From positions 1 through 64,000 of the forward strand of contig NZ_JAABLM010000013.1 in assembly GCF_009915155.1 (NCBI RefSeq): a stretch of DNA of 64,000 nt, given 5' to 3'. Positions 25,914 to 34,492 of the stretch are shown piece after piece. The notes under the pieces were generated by a model. That model was given only the letters and a program-made list of their open reading frames with translations, was not told the DNA's origin and did not search any database. Source of the DNA: Flavobacterium ichthyis (lineage in GTDB: Bacteria > Bacteroidota > Bacteroidia > Flavobacteriales > Flavobacteriaceae). A program made the translations under genes and the position numbers. The stretch's first letter is position 1, and every line of letters starts with the position of its first letter.

Positions 25914-27200
25914 ATGCAAACACCATTACAAAAAGGCGATAAAAAGTTGATGAACGCTTGGGCATTTTACGATTGGGCAAATTCAACCTACAGTTTGGTT
26001 ATTTCATCGGCAATTTTTCCCTTGTATTTTGGGTATTTATTTGCCAAGGAAGATTTTATTGCTTTTTTAGGTTACGATTTTAAAGCCACGGCATTAATCA
26101 GTTTTGTAACCGCTTTTGCGTTTTTAGTGGTGGCAATTATATCACCAATACTTTCCGGAATTGCTGATTTTGTAGGAAATAAAAAACGTTTCATGCAATT
26201 TTTTTGCTATTTAGGAGCGTTCTCGTGTATTGGAATGTATTGGTTTACCAAAGAAAATATTTACTTCGGAATTTTGTGTTTTTTCTTCGGATTAATAGGT
26301 TTCTGGGGAAGTTTGGTTTTTTACAATTCGTATTTGCCAGATATTGCTTATAACGAACAGCAAGATGCTTTGAGTGCCAAAGGATATTCTTTGGGATATA
26401 TTGGAAGTGTGATTTTGCTCGTAATTTGTTTGTTTATCATTTTAAGTCAAGAAAGCGAAGCGGCACTTCACATGATGCGGATTTCCTTCGCAGCAACTGG
26501 AATTTGGTGGATTTTATTCAGTCAATATTCTTTTTATTATTTGCCGAAAGGCAATCATTCTACAGTAAAAATCCACAAAGATTTATTTTTTAGAGGATTT
26601 AAAGAATTGAAAAAAGTAAAAGACCAATTGGTTCAAAATCCGTATTTGGCGAAATATCTTTCGGCGTTTTTTGTGTACAGTATGGCGGTTCAAACCGTGA
26701 TGTTAGTGGCTACTTATTTTGGCGAACAAGAAATAAATTGGGCCACCGATTCAGAAAAAACCAGCGGATTAATTATCAGTATTTTATTAATTCAGTTGAT
26801 CGCAATTTTAGGTGCTTTTTTAACCTCGAGAGCTTCGGGAAAATTTGGAAATATTAAAACTCTAATTGGCATCAATTTTATTTGGGCCATTATTTGCATT
26901 TGGGCATTTTTTGTAAAAGAACCTGTCGAATTTTACATCACGGCCGGATTTGTTGGCTTAGTAATGGGGGGAATTCAGTCGCTTTCTCGTTCTACTTATT
27001 CTAAATATTTGCCGGAAACCAAAGACACCGCTTCATTTTTTAGTTTTTATGATGTTTCCGAAAAAATAGGAATTGTAATTGGAATGTGTTTATATGGCTT
27101 AATTGATCAAATCACCGGATCGATGCGAAATTCAATCGTATTTCTCACATTATTTTTCATAGTTGGAATCCTTTTGCTATTTAGAATCCCAAAAAAGTAG
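25914..27200 (+). CDS. MFS transporter, Atg22/UMF1-like
   Basis: A 428-residue inner-membrane transporter with about twelve hydrophobic segments. The N-terminus MNAWAFYDWANSTYSLVI is the hallmark of the UMF1/Atg22-like branch, which in fungi exports amino acids from the vacuole. Bacterial substrates are unknown. The ATG at 25914 is chosen because the earlier in-frame ATG at 25884 lies within the terminator hairpin of the M48 gene. A lipoprotein gene follows 57 bp later, probably from its own promoter. Confidence 0.85.
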   Translation: MQTPLQKGDKKLMNAWAFYDWANSTYSLVISSAIFPLYFGYLFAKEDFIAFLGYDFKATALISFVTAFAFLVVAIISPILSGIADFVGNKKRFMQFFCYLGAFSCIGMYWFTKENIYFGILCFFFGLIGFWGSLVFYNSYLPDIAYNEQQDALSAKGYSLGYIGSVILLVICLFIILSQESEAALHMMRISFAATGIWWILFSQYSFYYLPKGNHSTVKIHKDLFFRGFKELKKVKDQLVQNPYLAKYLSAFFVYSMAVQTVMLVATYFGEQEINWATDSEKTSGLIISILLIQLIAILGAFLTSRASGKFGNIKTLIGINFIWAIICIWAFFVKEPVEFYITAGFVGLVMGGIQSLSRSTYSKYLPETKDTASFFSFYDVSEKIGIVIGMCLYGLIDQITGSMRNSIVFLTLFFIVGILLLFRIPKK

Positions 27201-27257
27201 GAATGTTGGCAAAAAATTATATTTTTGAAAAAAAATCAAAAACCTATATTCAACATA

Positions 27258-28142
27258 ATGAAAAATTTTAGATTTCTTACCCTACTATTTGCGATGCTTT
27301 CGCTTTTTGCAGTTTCTTGTGACAATGAACCAATTGATCCTAGTTTAAACAACGGCGAAAATCCAGAAAATCCAGGAAATGAGTTGGGTGCTTTTAGCGT
27401 AGATTTTAACGGACAGACTTATTCGACTACATCTGTTGTTGCGGTCACAGTTGGTCCACAAACGAGCATCATCGCAAGTGCAGCAAATGGAGAAACTTTT
27501 ATGCTATCAATAAATGACATTGGAGTTGGTGTTTTTCCCGCTGCTGAAAATTTTATCGCTTATTTTCCAAATATTAATGACGAAGAAGAAATGGAATATG
27601 TTTCAATAAATATAGATGAACCTGAAATGCCAACGGGAACAATAACGATTTCATCAATTGCAAATGGTCAAATATCTGGAACTTTTTCTGGAACGGTTTA
27701 TAATGAAGAAGGTGAGACAATTGTACTTACGAACGGCGTTTTTACCAATATTACTTACGAAACACCAGAATTTCCCGTTGTTGATAACTTTACAGCTTCA
27801 ATCAATAATACACCAATGTCTTTTTCAGTCGCTGGAGCTAGAGTAGAAGGAGAGTCGCTTATGATTTTAGGAATGAATCCAGAAACTCTAGAATCAATAA
27901 ACATCTTAGCTCCTGCAAATATTTCCGTTGGAAATTATCCTATAATGTCAAACCCTTTTGAAGGGATTACCTTGACTGTAATGCATCCAACGGAAGGATC
28001 TGCAATGTTGGAATCTGGAGTATTATCTATAACGCAAAGACAAGGGAATAGAATTGTTGGGACATTTTCTGGTACTGGAACAAATCAAGACGATGGCGCA
28101 ATAGAAATTACCAACGGCAGTTTTGATTTAGTCATAGAATAG
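27258..28142 (+). CDS. DUF6252-like lipoprotein with an internal duplication
   Basis: A 294-residue exported lipoprotein (signal peptide with lipobox LFAVSC, Cys about residue 21), then an Asn/Glu/Pro-rich linker and two related beta-rich halves. Both halves end with a GTFSGT motif followed by an I/LTNGxF motif (roughly residues 153-175 and 260-290), so the second looks like a duplicate of the first. This is the style of the Bacteroidota family I recognise as DUF6252; its function is unknown. The ATG at 27258 sets the signal peptide at the N-terminus. A strong terminator follows. Confidence 0.7.
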   Translation: MKNFRFLTLLFAMLSLFAVSCDNEPIDPSLNNGENPENPGNELGAFSVDFNGQTYSTTSVVAVTVGPQTSIIASAANGETFMLSINDIGVGVFPAAENFIAYFPNINDEEEMEYVSINIDEPEMPTGTITISSIANGQISGTFSGTVYNEEGETIVLTNGVFTNITYETPEFPVVDNFTASINNTPMSFSVAGARVEGESLMILGMNPETLESINILAPANISVGNYPIMSNPFEGITLTVMHPTEGSAMLESGVLSITQRQGNRIVGTFSGTGTNQDDGAIEITNGSFDLVIE

Positions 28143-28163
28143 TTCTTACTCATATCATCTTAC

Positions 28164-28195
28164 AATCCCGAACCGTAAAAGTTCGGGATTTTTTA
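28164..28195 (+). terminator. Terminator of the DUF6252-like gene
   Basis: AATCCCGAAC (28164-28173) pairs with GTTCGGGATT (28181-28190), 7-nt loop, followed by T-run. Confidence 0.9.
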
Positions 28196-28338
28196 TGGCA
28201 CAATGATTGACTTGTTATAATGGAAAATCACACTTAAGATTTTATTTTAAATTGATTTTCAGATATTTATAAATTCTTTCCGGCCAATTTTGGTTGGAGA
28301 ATTTTTTGTTTAATGACAAAATGACTTTAAAAAATACT

Positions 28339-30792
28339 ATGCCAAATCAAAAAATAATTACCCTTGACAATATGTCACTCCAAGATTTCGACGCCGAATC
28401 AGAATTAATCCCGCTGCTTACTCCCGAAGATGAAGAGGAAATGCGCAACGAACAATTGCCAGAAGAACTAGCTATTTTGCCTTTGCGAAATATGGTTTTA
28501 TTTCCGGGAGTTGTGATTCCCATTACTGCAGGTCGCGATAAATCAATTAAATTAATCAACGATGCAAATGCTCTGGGCAAAACCATCGGCGTGACTTCGC
28601 AAATCAATGAAGACGATGAAGACCCAAATCCTTCGCAGATAAATTCTGTTGGAACGGTTGCCAGAATTCTTCGGGTGTTGAAAATGCCTGACGGCAATGT
28701 GACGGTGATTTTACAGGGAAAAAAACGTTTTGAAATTGATAAAGTAACTTCCGAAATTCCTTACATGAAAGCGACAATTAAAGAAGTTCCGGAGAATTTA
28801 CCCGAAACGACTGATGCCGAATTTTCGACTATCATTGAATCCATAAAGGAAATGGCAATTGAAATTATCAAGGAAAGCCCAAATATTCCAACCGAAGCTA
28901 CTTTTGCCATAAAAAACATTGAAAGCAAATCTTTTCTCATCAATTTTGTTTCTTCTAACATGAATCTTTCAGTTAAAGAAAAACAAGAATTATTGATGAT
29001 TAATAACTTAAAAGATAGAGCTTTAGAAACCCTTCGTTTTATGAATTTGGAGTTGCAAAAACTCGAATTAAAAAACGACATTCAGTCGAAAGTTCGTTTT
29101 GATCTTGACCAACAGCAGCGTGAATATTTTTTGCATCAGCAAATGAAAACCATTCAAGAAGAATTGGGTGGCGTGTCGCAAGAGCAAGAAATTGACGAGA
29201 TGAAACAGAAAGGGTTAAAGAAAAAATGGAATCTGAAAGTTAAAGAACATTTTGAAAAAGAGTTGTCGAAAATGCAGCGCATGAATCCGCAATCACCGGA
29301 TTTTGGCATTCAAAGAAGTTATCTCGAATTGTTTTTAGAATTACCTTGGAATGAATTTTCCAAAGATAATTTTGACTTAAAGCGTGCCGAAAAAATTCTC
29401 AATCGCGATCACTTTGGTCTAGAAGAAGTAAAAAAACGTATGATTGAGCATTTGGCAGTTTTAAAACTTCGAAACGATATGAAATCGCCTATTTTGTGTC
29501 TTTACGGTCCTCCAGGAGTGGGAAAAACTTCGATTGGAAAATCTGTTGCCGAAGCTTTAGGTAGAGAATATGTGAGAATTTCTTTGGCTGGTTTGCGCGA
29601 TGAAGCGGAAATTCGTGGTCATCGAAAAACGTATATTGGTGCTTTGCCGGGAAGAATTATTCAGAGTTTGAAAAAGGCAAAAACATCTAATCCAGTTTTT
29701 GTTTTAGACGAAATTGACAAATTGTCGAGCAGCCACAATGGTGATCCTTCTTCGGCATTTTTGGAGGTTTTGGATCCGGAACAAAATTCGGAATTTTACG
29801 ATAATTACCTTGAAATGGGCTTCGATTTGTCGAAAGTAATGTTCATCGCTACTTCAAATAATATGGCAACCATTCAACCGGCTTTGCGCGACAGAATGGA
29901 AATCATCAACATGACAGGTTATACGATTGAGGAAAAAGTGGAAATTGCCAAGCAACATCTTTTGCCAAAACAAATTAAAGAACACGGTTTAAAACCTAAA
30001 GATTTGTCTATTGGAAAAAAACAATTAGAAAAAATTGCCGTAGGTTACACAAGAGAATCCGGTGTTCGTGGTTTAGAAAAACAAATTGCCAAAATGGTTC
30101 GTTTTGCGGCAAAATCCATTGCAATGGAAGAAGAATACAATGTGAAAATCACGGACGAAGACATTGTGAAAGTCTTGGGAGCTCCAAGAATGGAACGCGA
30201 TAAATACGAAAACAATGATACGGCTGGAGTAGTAACAGGTTTAGCATGGACAAGCGTTGGTGGTGATATTTTATTTATAGAATCGATTTTATCCAAAGGA
30301 AAAGGAAGTCTTACCATGACTGGAAATTTGGGAACGGTGATGAAAGAATCGGCAACAATTGCTTTAGAATATATAAAGTCGAATGCAGAAAGATTGGGTA
30401 TCAAACAAGAAATTTTGTCAGGATATAACGTTCACATCCACGTTCCGGAAGGTGCCACACCAAAAGATGGACCAAGTGCAGGAATCGCTATGTTAACTTC
30501 GTTAGTTTCGAGTTTTACACAAAAAAGAATTAAGAAAAGTATTGCCATGACCGGAGAAATTACGCTTCGTGGAAGGGTTTTACCAGTTGGTGGAATTAAA
30601 GAAAAAATTTTAGCAGCAAAACGGGCTAACATCAAAGAAATTATTTTGTGTCACGAAAATAAGCGTGACATTGATGAAATAAAAGCTGAATATTTACAAG
30701 GCCTAACATTTCATTACGTGAAAGAAATGAGCGAAGTTTTAGCAGTAGCGATTACCGATCAAAACGCCAAAAACGCGAAAATTCTTCCTTAA
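28339..30792 (+). CDS. lon: ATP-dependent protease La (Lon)
   Basis: A 817-residue cytoplasmic AAA+ protease that degrades unfolded and regulatory proteins. It has the N-terminal substrate domain, the Walker A motif GPPGVGKTS (residues 390-398) and the Walker B region VFVLDEIDK. The C-terminal Ser-Lys peptidase has GPSAGIA (Ser713) and, 43 residues later, Lys756 in GGIKEK. The ATG at 28339 gives a normal flavobacterial N-terminus ([11 protein letters not shown]); one at 28321 adds six residues and a TTG at 28294 is unlikely. A 14-bp perfect terminator hairpin follows. Confidence 0.95.
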   Translation: MPNQKIITLDNMSLQDFDAESELIPLLTPEDEEEMRNEQLPEELAILPLRNMVLFPGVVIPITAGRDKSIKLINDANALGKTIGVTSQINEDDEDPNPSQINSVGTVARILRVLKMPDGNVTVILQGKKRFEIDKVTSEIPYMKATIKEVPENLPETTDAEFSTIIESIKEMAIEIIKESPNIPTEATFAIKNIESKSFLINFVSSNMNLSVKEKQELLMINNLKDRALETLRFMNLELQKLELKNDIQSKVRFDLDQQQREYFLHQQMKTIQEELGGVSQEQEIDEMKQKGLKKKWNLKVKEHFEKELSKMQRMNPQSPDFGIQRSYLELFLELPWNEFSKDNFDLKRAEKILNRDHFGLEEVKKRMIEHLAVLKLRNDMKSPILCLYGPPGVGKTSIGKSVAEALGREYVRISLAGLRDEAEIRGHRKTYIGALPGRIIQSLKKAKTSNPVFVLDEIDKLSSSHNGDPSSAFLEVLDPEQNSEFYDNYLEMGFDLSKVMFIATSNNMATIQPALRDRMEIINMTGYTIEEKVEIAKQHLLPKQIKEHGLKPKDLSIGKKQLEKIAVGYTRESGVRGLEKQIAKMVRFAAKSIAMEEEYNVKITDEDIVKVLGAPRMERDKYENNDTAGVVTGLAWTSVGGDILFIESILSKGKGSLTMTGNLGTVMKESATIALEYIKSNAERLGIKQEILSGYNVHIHVPEGATPKDGPSAGIAMLTSLVSSFTQKRIKKSIAMTGEITLRGRVLPVGGIKEKILAAKRANIKEIILCHENKRDIDEIKAEYLQGLTFHYVKEMSEVLAVAITDQNAKNAKILP

Positions 30793-30813
30793 AAATATTT
30801 TTTAATTTTCATC

Positions 30814-30857
30814 AAAAAGGCAAAAGTAAGCGCAACGCAAACTTTTGCCTTTTTCTA
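30814..30857 (+). terminator. Terminator of lon
   Basis: AAAAAGGCAAAAGT (30814-30827) pairs perfectly with ACTTTTGCCTTTTT (30841-30854), 13-nt loop. Confidence 0.92.
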
Positions 30858-30929
30858 ATTTATCAATTCCCATAAAAATAATATCTTCGCAACTGCGTTA
30901 TTCAATTTAGAAATAAGCAAAAGCCCTCC

Positions 30930-31949
30930 ATGTTCAAAAAACTGACAATCGTTTTTCTCGTATTATTTTGTTCCGAAGCGTTCAGTCAAATTGGCGGTAG
31001 GTACGTTTACCAATTTTTAAATTTGGTAACTTCCCCACGACAAGCGGCTCTTGGCGGCAAAACGGTAACTATTCACGATTACGATGTTAACCAAGGTTCA
31101 TTCAATCCGGCAACAATTAATCCAGAAATGGACAACCATCTTGCTGCCAATTACGGAAATTATTACGGAGAAATTTCTTACGGAACTGCGGCTTATGCCT
31201 ACACTTGGGATCGCCACGTACAAACTTTTCATGGAGCGGTTAACTATGTTAATTATGGTAGTTTTGAAGGTTATGACGAAAATGGTCAACGAACCGGAGA
31301 CTTCACAGGAAGCGACATTTCCGTGTCGTTTGGTTATGCGTACAATATTCCTTGGACCGATATTTATGTTGGAGCTAATGCAAAATTAATTTCTTCAACC
31401 TTAGAAAGTTACAGTTCTTTTGGGGCTGCAATAGATATTGGCGCTTTGTACGTGGATGACAGAAATGACATCAATATTGGTCTAGCCATTCGAAATATTG
31501 GTTACCAAATCAAACCTTTTCAGGATACTAACGAAAAATTACCGCTTGAAATCATCGCCGGAATTTCTCAAGAATTAGAAAATGTGCCTATCAGATGGCA
31601 TCTAACTTTAGAAAATTTGCAACAGTGGAACATTGCATTTTCTAATCCAAATAGGGCAGAAGGTTCGCTTGATGGTGGAAGTTCTGAAGAAAAAGTAAGT
31701 TTTTTTAATAACGCTTTACGCCACGTGATTGTAGGCGCCGAATTATTTCCGGAGAAAAGTTTTTCACTTCGTTTGGGTTATAATTTCCGTCGAGCGGAAG
31801 AATTGCGAATTGTAGATCAGCGAAATTTTTCCGGAATTTCAGCCGGTTTTGGAATTAGATTCAATAAAATTCGCTTTGATTATTCGTATTCACGATACAC
31901 GGCTGCAGCTAACACAAGTCTTTTTGGACTGATGATTAATCTTCAATAA
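30930..31949 (+). CDS. porQ: Type IX secretion system outer-membrane protein PorQ
   Basis: A 339-residue outer-membrane beta-barrel with a signal peptide cleaved after the first 19-20 residues (FCSEAFSQ). PorQ is a component of the Bacteroidota type IX secretion machinery, part of the attachment complex that anchors secreted cargo. The sequence GGRYVYQFLNLVTSPRQAALGGK near the N-terminus is the family signature. It is followed 7 bp later by cmk, a linkage I recall from related genomes. A T9SS cargo protein with a sorting domain is encoded at 36.3 kb. No other por or gld genes are in this window. Confidence 0.88.
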   Translation: MFKKLTIVFLVLFCSEAFSQIGGRYVYQFLNLVTSPRQAALGGKTVTIHDYDVNQGSFNPATINPEMDNHLAANYGNYYGEISYGTAAYAYTWDRHVQTFHGAVNYVNYGSFEGYDENGQRTGDFTGSDISVSFGYAYNIPWTDIYVGANAKLISSTLESYSSFGAAIDIGALYVDDRNDINIGLAIRNIGYQIKPFQDTNEKLPLEIIAGISQELENVPIRWHLTLENLQQWNIAFSNPNRAEGSLDGGSSEEKVSFFNNALRHVIVGAELFPEKSFSLRLGYNFRRAEELRIVDQRNFSGISAGFGIRFNKIRFDYSYSRYTAAANTSLFGLMINLQ

Positions 31950-31956
31950 AAATATT

Positions 31957-32652
31957 TTGGATAAAAAAATTACAATTGCCATCGATGGTTTTTCTTCAAC
32001 CGGGAAAAGTACCCTTGCCAAACAATTAGCCAAACATTTGGGGTACGTTTATGTGGATACAGGAGCGATGTATCGCGCCGTTACGCTTTATGCGATGCAG
32101 GAAAATTTTATAAATTCGGATCATTTTAACAAAGATGAACTAATTAAAAATCTTCATAAAATTATGTTGCAGTTTTTGTTCAATCCCAATTTAGGTTTTG
32201 CCGAAATGTATCTCAACGAAAAAAATGTAGAGGAAGAGATCCGCACGCTTGCCGTTTCTAACTTAGTTAGTAAAGTAGCAGAAGTTTCAGAAGTTCGTAT
32301 AAAATTAGTGGAACAACAACAAAAAATGGGCGAAAACAAAGGCGTTGTAATGGATGGTCGCGATATTGGAACCGTGGTTTTTCCAAAAGCTGAACTAAAA
32401 CTTTTTATGACGGCAAGTCCCGAAACCCGTGCCAAAAGACGTTTTGACGAATTAAGTCAAAAAGGTCAAAACGTATCGTACGATGAAGTATTGAAAAATG
32501 TGCAAGAGCGTGATTTTATTGATACAAATAGAGAAGATTCGCCATTAGTGAAAGCCGAAGATGCTATAGAAATCGACAATTCAACCCTTTCTATCACGGC
32601 ACAATTTGACAAAGTTTTGCACCTAATACATCAAACAACTAAAACGTTGTAA
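31957..32652 (+). CDS. cmk: Cytidylate kinase, starting on TTG
   Basis: A 231-residue (d)CMP kinase that phosphorylates CMP and dCMP with ATP. The P-loop is DGFSSTGKST (about residues 10-19), followed by YVDTGAMYRAVTLYA, GVVMDGRDIGT and the lid-region RAKRRFDEL. The frame begins TTG-GAT-AAA-AAA-ATT; no in-frame ATG exists before the P-loop, so TTG is the start. It sits 7 bp after porQ. In many bacteria cmk is adjacent to rpsA; here a nucleoside transporter gene lies between them. Confidence 0.94.
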   Translation: MDKKITIAIDGFSSTGKSTLAKQLAKHLGYVYVDTGAMYRAVTLYAMQENFINSDHFNKDELIKNLHKIMLQFLFNPNLGFAEMYLNEKNVEEEIRTLAVSNLVSKVAEVSEVRIKLVEQQQKMGENKGVVMDGRDIGTVVFPKAELKLFMTASPETRAKRRFDELSQKGQNVSYDEVLKNVQERDFIDTNREDSPLVKAEDAIEIDNSTLSITAQFDKVLHLIHQTTKTL

Positions 32653-32716
32653 TTTTTTGTGAATCTCAATTAAAATAGTAGATTTACGCCCGCTAAAAAC
32701 AAATACCATCTAAAAT

Positions 32717-33973
32717 ATGAGTATCAAGAATAGATTAATTACCATGAACTTCTTTCAGTTTTTTGTTTGGGGAGCTTGGTTAATCACCATTGCCAACTTT
32801 TGGTTCGGAACAAAAAAATGGGAAGGAACACAATTTGGACTAGTGTTTGGAACCATGGGAATTGCATCACTGTTTATGCCAACCATCACCGGAATTTTGG
32901 CAGATAGATGGATTAATGCCGAAAAATTATACGGAATTCTTCATATTCTTTACGCAGGTGTTTTGTTTTATTTGCCACAAGTTACTTCGCCCGATAATTT
33001 TATTTACGTGATGCTTTTGGCAATGTGTTTTTATATGCCAACTATTGCACTTTCCAATTCCATTTCATATACAGCTTTAAAAAATAGTCCTGATAGTGAT
33101 GTGGTGAAAGATTTTCCACCCATTAGAGTTTGGGGAACCATTGGATTTATTGCGGCAATGTGGCTTACCAATTTAACCGGAAATAAAGCAACTGATTACC
33201 AATTTTATATCGCTGGGATTGCAGCAGTATTACTAGGTTTATATTCTTTTACGCTGCCAAAATGTCCACCTTTACATACGAAAAGTCAAAATACCAGCGG
33301 AATTGAAGCATTAGGTTTAGAAGCTTTTAAATTATTTGGAAGTTATAAAATGGCTTTGTTTTTTATTTTTTCCATGTTTTTAGGAGGTGCATTGCAATTA
33401 ACAAACGCTTATGGAGATGTTTTTTTAGATGAATTTAAAAACATTCCGGAATATGCTGATTCTTTTGTGGTGAAATACTCTACCATTATTATGTCAATCT
33501 CACAAGTTTCTGAAACCTTGTTTATTTTAGCGATTCCGTTTTTCTTGAAGCGATTTGGAATCAAACAAGTGATGTTAATCTCGATGTTGGCTTGGGTATT
33601 GCGTTTTGCGCTTTTTGCTTACGGAAATCCAACTGATGGTTTATGGATGATTATTTTGAGTTGTGTGGTTTATGGAATGGCGTTCGATTTTTTCAATATT
33701 TCCGGATCACTTTTTGTAGAAACTTCTACCGATGCTAAAATTCGTTCTTCGGCTCAAGGATTGTTTATGATGATGACCAACGGTTTTGGAGCGGTTTTAG
33801 GAAGTTTTACTTCGGGTTGGGCAATTGAAAAATATTTTACACATAATGGTGAAAGAGATTGGCACAACATCTGGTTAGCATTCGCAGCTTATGCCTTGAT
33901 TATAGCTTTTGCTTTTGCATTTTTGTTTAAACACAAGCATGATCCAAAGGTGATTGACCAAGTAACGCATTAA
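32717..33973 (+). CDS. NupG-like nucleoside transporter (MFS)
   Basis: A 418-residue inner-membrane protein with about twelve hydrophobic segments. It resembles the nucleoside:H+ symporter branch of the major facilitator superfamily (NupG/XapB), with FFQFFVWGAWLITIANFWFG at the N-terminus and FPPIRVWGTIGFI at about residues 131-143. It lies between cmk (nucleotide salvage) and rpsA, which fits a pyrimidine or purine nucleoside importer. The specificity is inferred only. A terminator follows within 24 bp of its stop. Confidence 0.82.
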   Translation: MSIKNRLITMNFFQFFVWGAWLITIANFWFGTKKWEGTQFGLVFGTMGIASLFMPTITGILADRWINAEKLYGILHILYAGVLFYLPQVTSPDNFIYVMLLAMCFYMPTIALSNSISYTALKNSPDSDVVKDFPPIRVWGTIGFIAAMWLTNLTGNKATDYQFYIAGIAAVLLGLYSFTLPKCPPLHTKSQNTSGIEALGLEAFKLFGSYKMALFFIFSMFLGGALQLTNAYGDVFLDEFKNIPEYADSFVVKYSTIIMSISQVSETLFILAIPFFLKRFGIKQVMLISMLAWVLRFALFAYGNPTDGLWMIILSCVVYGMAFDFFNISGSLFVETSTDAKIRSSAQGLFMMMTNGFGAVLGSFTSGWAIEKYFTHNGERDWHNIWLAFAAYALIIAFAFAFLFKHKHDPKVIDQVTH

Positions 33974-33996
33974 TTTTTATTTCAAAAATATATCCT

Positions 33997-34032
33997 AGAC
34001 CTAACTTTTTTAAACAGTTAGGTCTTTTTTTT
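33997..34032 (+). terminator. Terminator of the NupG-like gene
   Basis: AGACCTAAC (33997-34005) pairs with GTTAGGTCT (34017-34025), 11-nt loop, followed by a T-run to 34032. Confidence 0.92.
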
Positions 34033-34331
34033 GGTTTATATTAAATCTCTACAAATGCAAGAATTTTTATTTTTTTTTTTTGGAATTTCGAATGATTTCT
34101 TCGAATTTCTCGAAGAATTAGATTTTTTCTCTCCCAAAATTATTTTTTAGCCCGATAGAGCCGATATCCCACGCCTGAAGACGATGTAGGTTTGGCATGG
34201 ATAAAGGCCAAAGCGGGAAAATGTCCCAAAGCTTCGGGAGCTGAATATGCCCTTTCCGACACTTCGGGATTGCTTCTAAAAATTAAATTTTGATTGTCAG
34301 TGGCTTAGGTGAATTTTGCTCGAGAAAATAT

Positions 34332-34362
34332 TTTGTAAAATGGAATTTATTTTTTAATTTTG
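34332..34362 (+). promoter_or_regulatory. Promoter of rpsA
   Basis: TTTG (34332-34335) and TAATTTTG (34355-34362), separated by 19 bp, are a textbook Bacteroidota promoter. Transcription would start near 34368, leaving a leader of about 125 nt. Confidence 0.75.
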
Positions 34363-34363
34363 C

Positions 34364-34398
34364 AAACCTTTTGGCGAAGAAGCGTTTCCTTTAGGTTT
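34364..34398 (+). promoter_or_regulatory. rpsA leader hairpin candidate
   Basis: AAACCT (34364-34369) can pair with AGGTTT (34393-34398) near the start of the rpsA leader. The stem is only six pairs with a large loop, so it is a weak candidate for S1 feedback control, which is known for rpsA in E. coli. Confidence 0.3.
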
Positions 34399-34492
34399 CA
34401 ACTATTTATGTAAAACACTTCTGTTCTTTTTTTATTCGCAAAGAATGAAACGCAGAGAAAAGACGGAATACAAATTTTTTAATCAGAACATT

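Larger units (their letters stand above)
34033..34492. other. 460-bp gene-free region upstream of rpsA with a GC-rich repeat-like tract
   Basis: After AT-rich DNA, 34147-34277 is a distinctly GC-richer tract. It begins TTTTTTAGCCCGATAGAGCC and contains hairpin-like AAGCTTCGGGAGCTG and CCGACACTTCGGGAT. Its head resembles other copies near 10975 and 49497, so I read it as a decayed repeat. The rpsA promoter and leader occupy the rest (34332-34492). I see no gene in it. Confidence 0.55.

Noticed and set aside
28211..28230. TTGACTTGTTATAAT upstream of lon, resembling an E. coli promoter
   Set aside because: The -35 and -10 boxes are only 4 bp apart, and Bacteroidota use TTG/TAnnTTTG elements instead.
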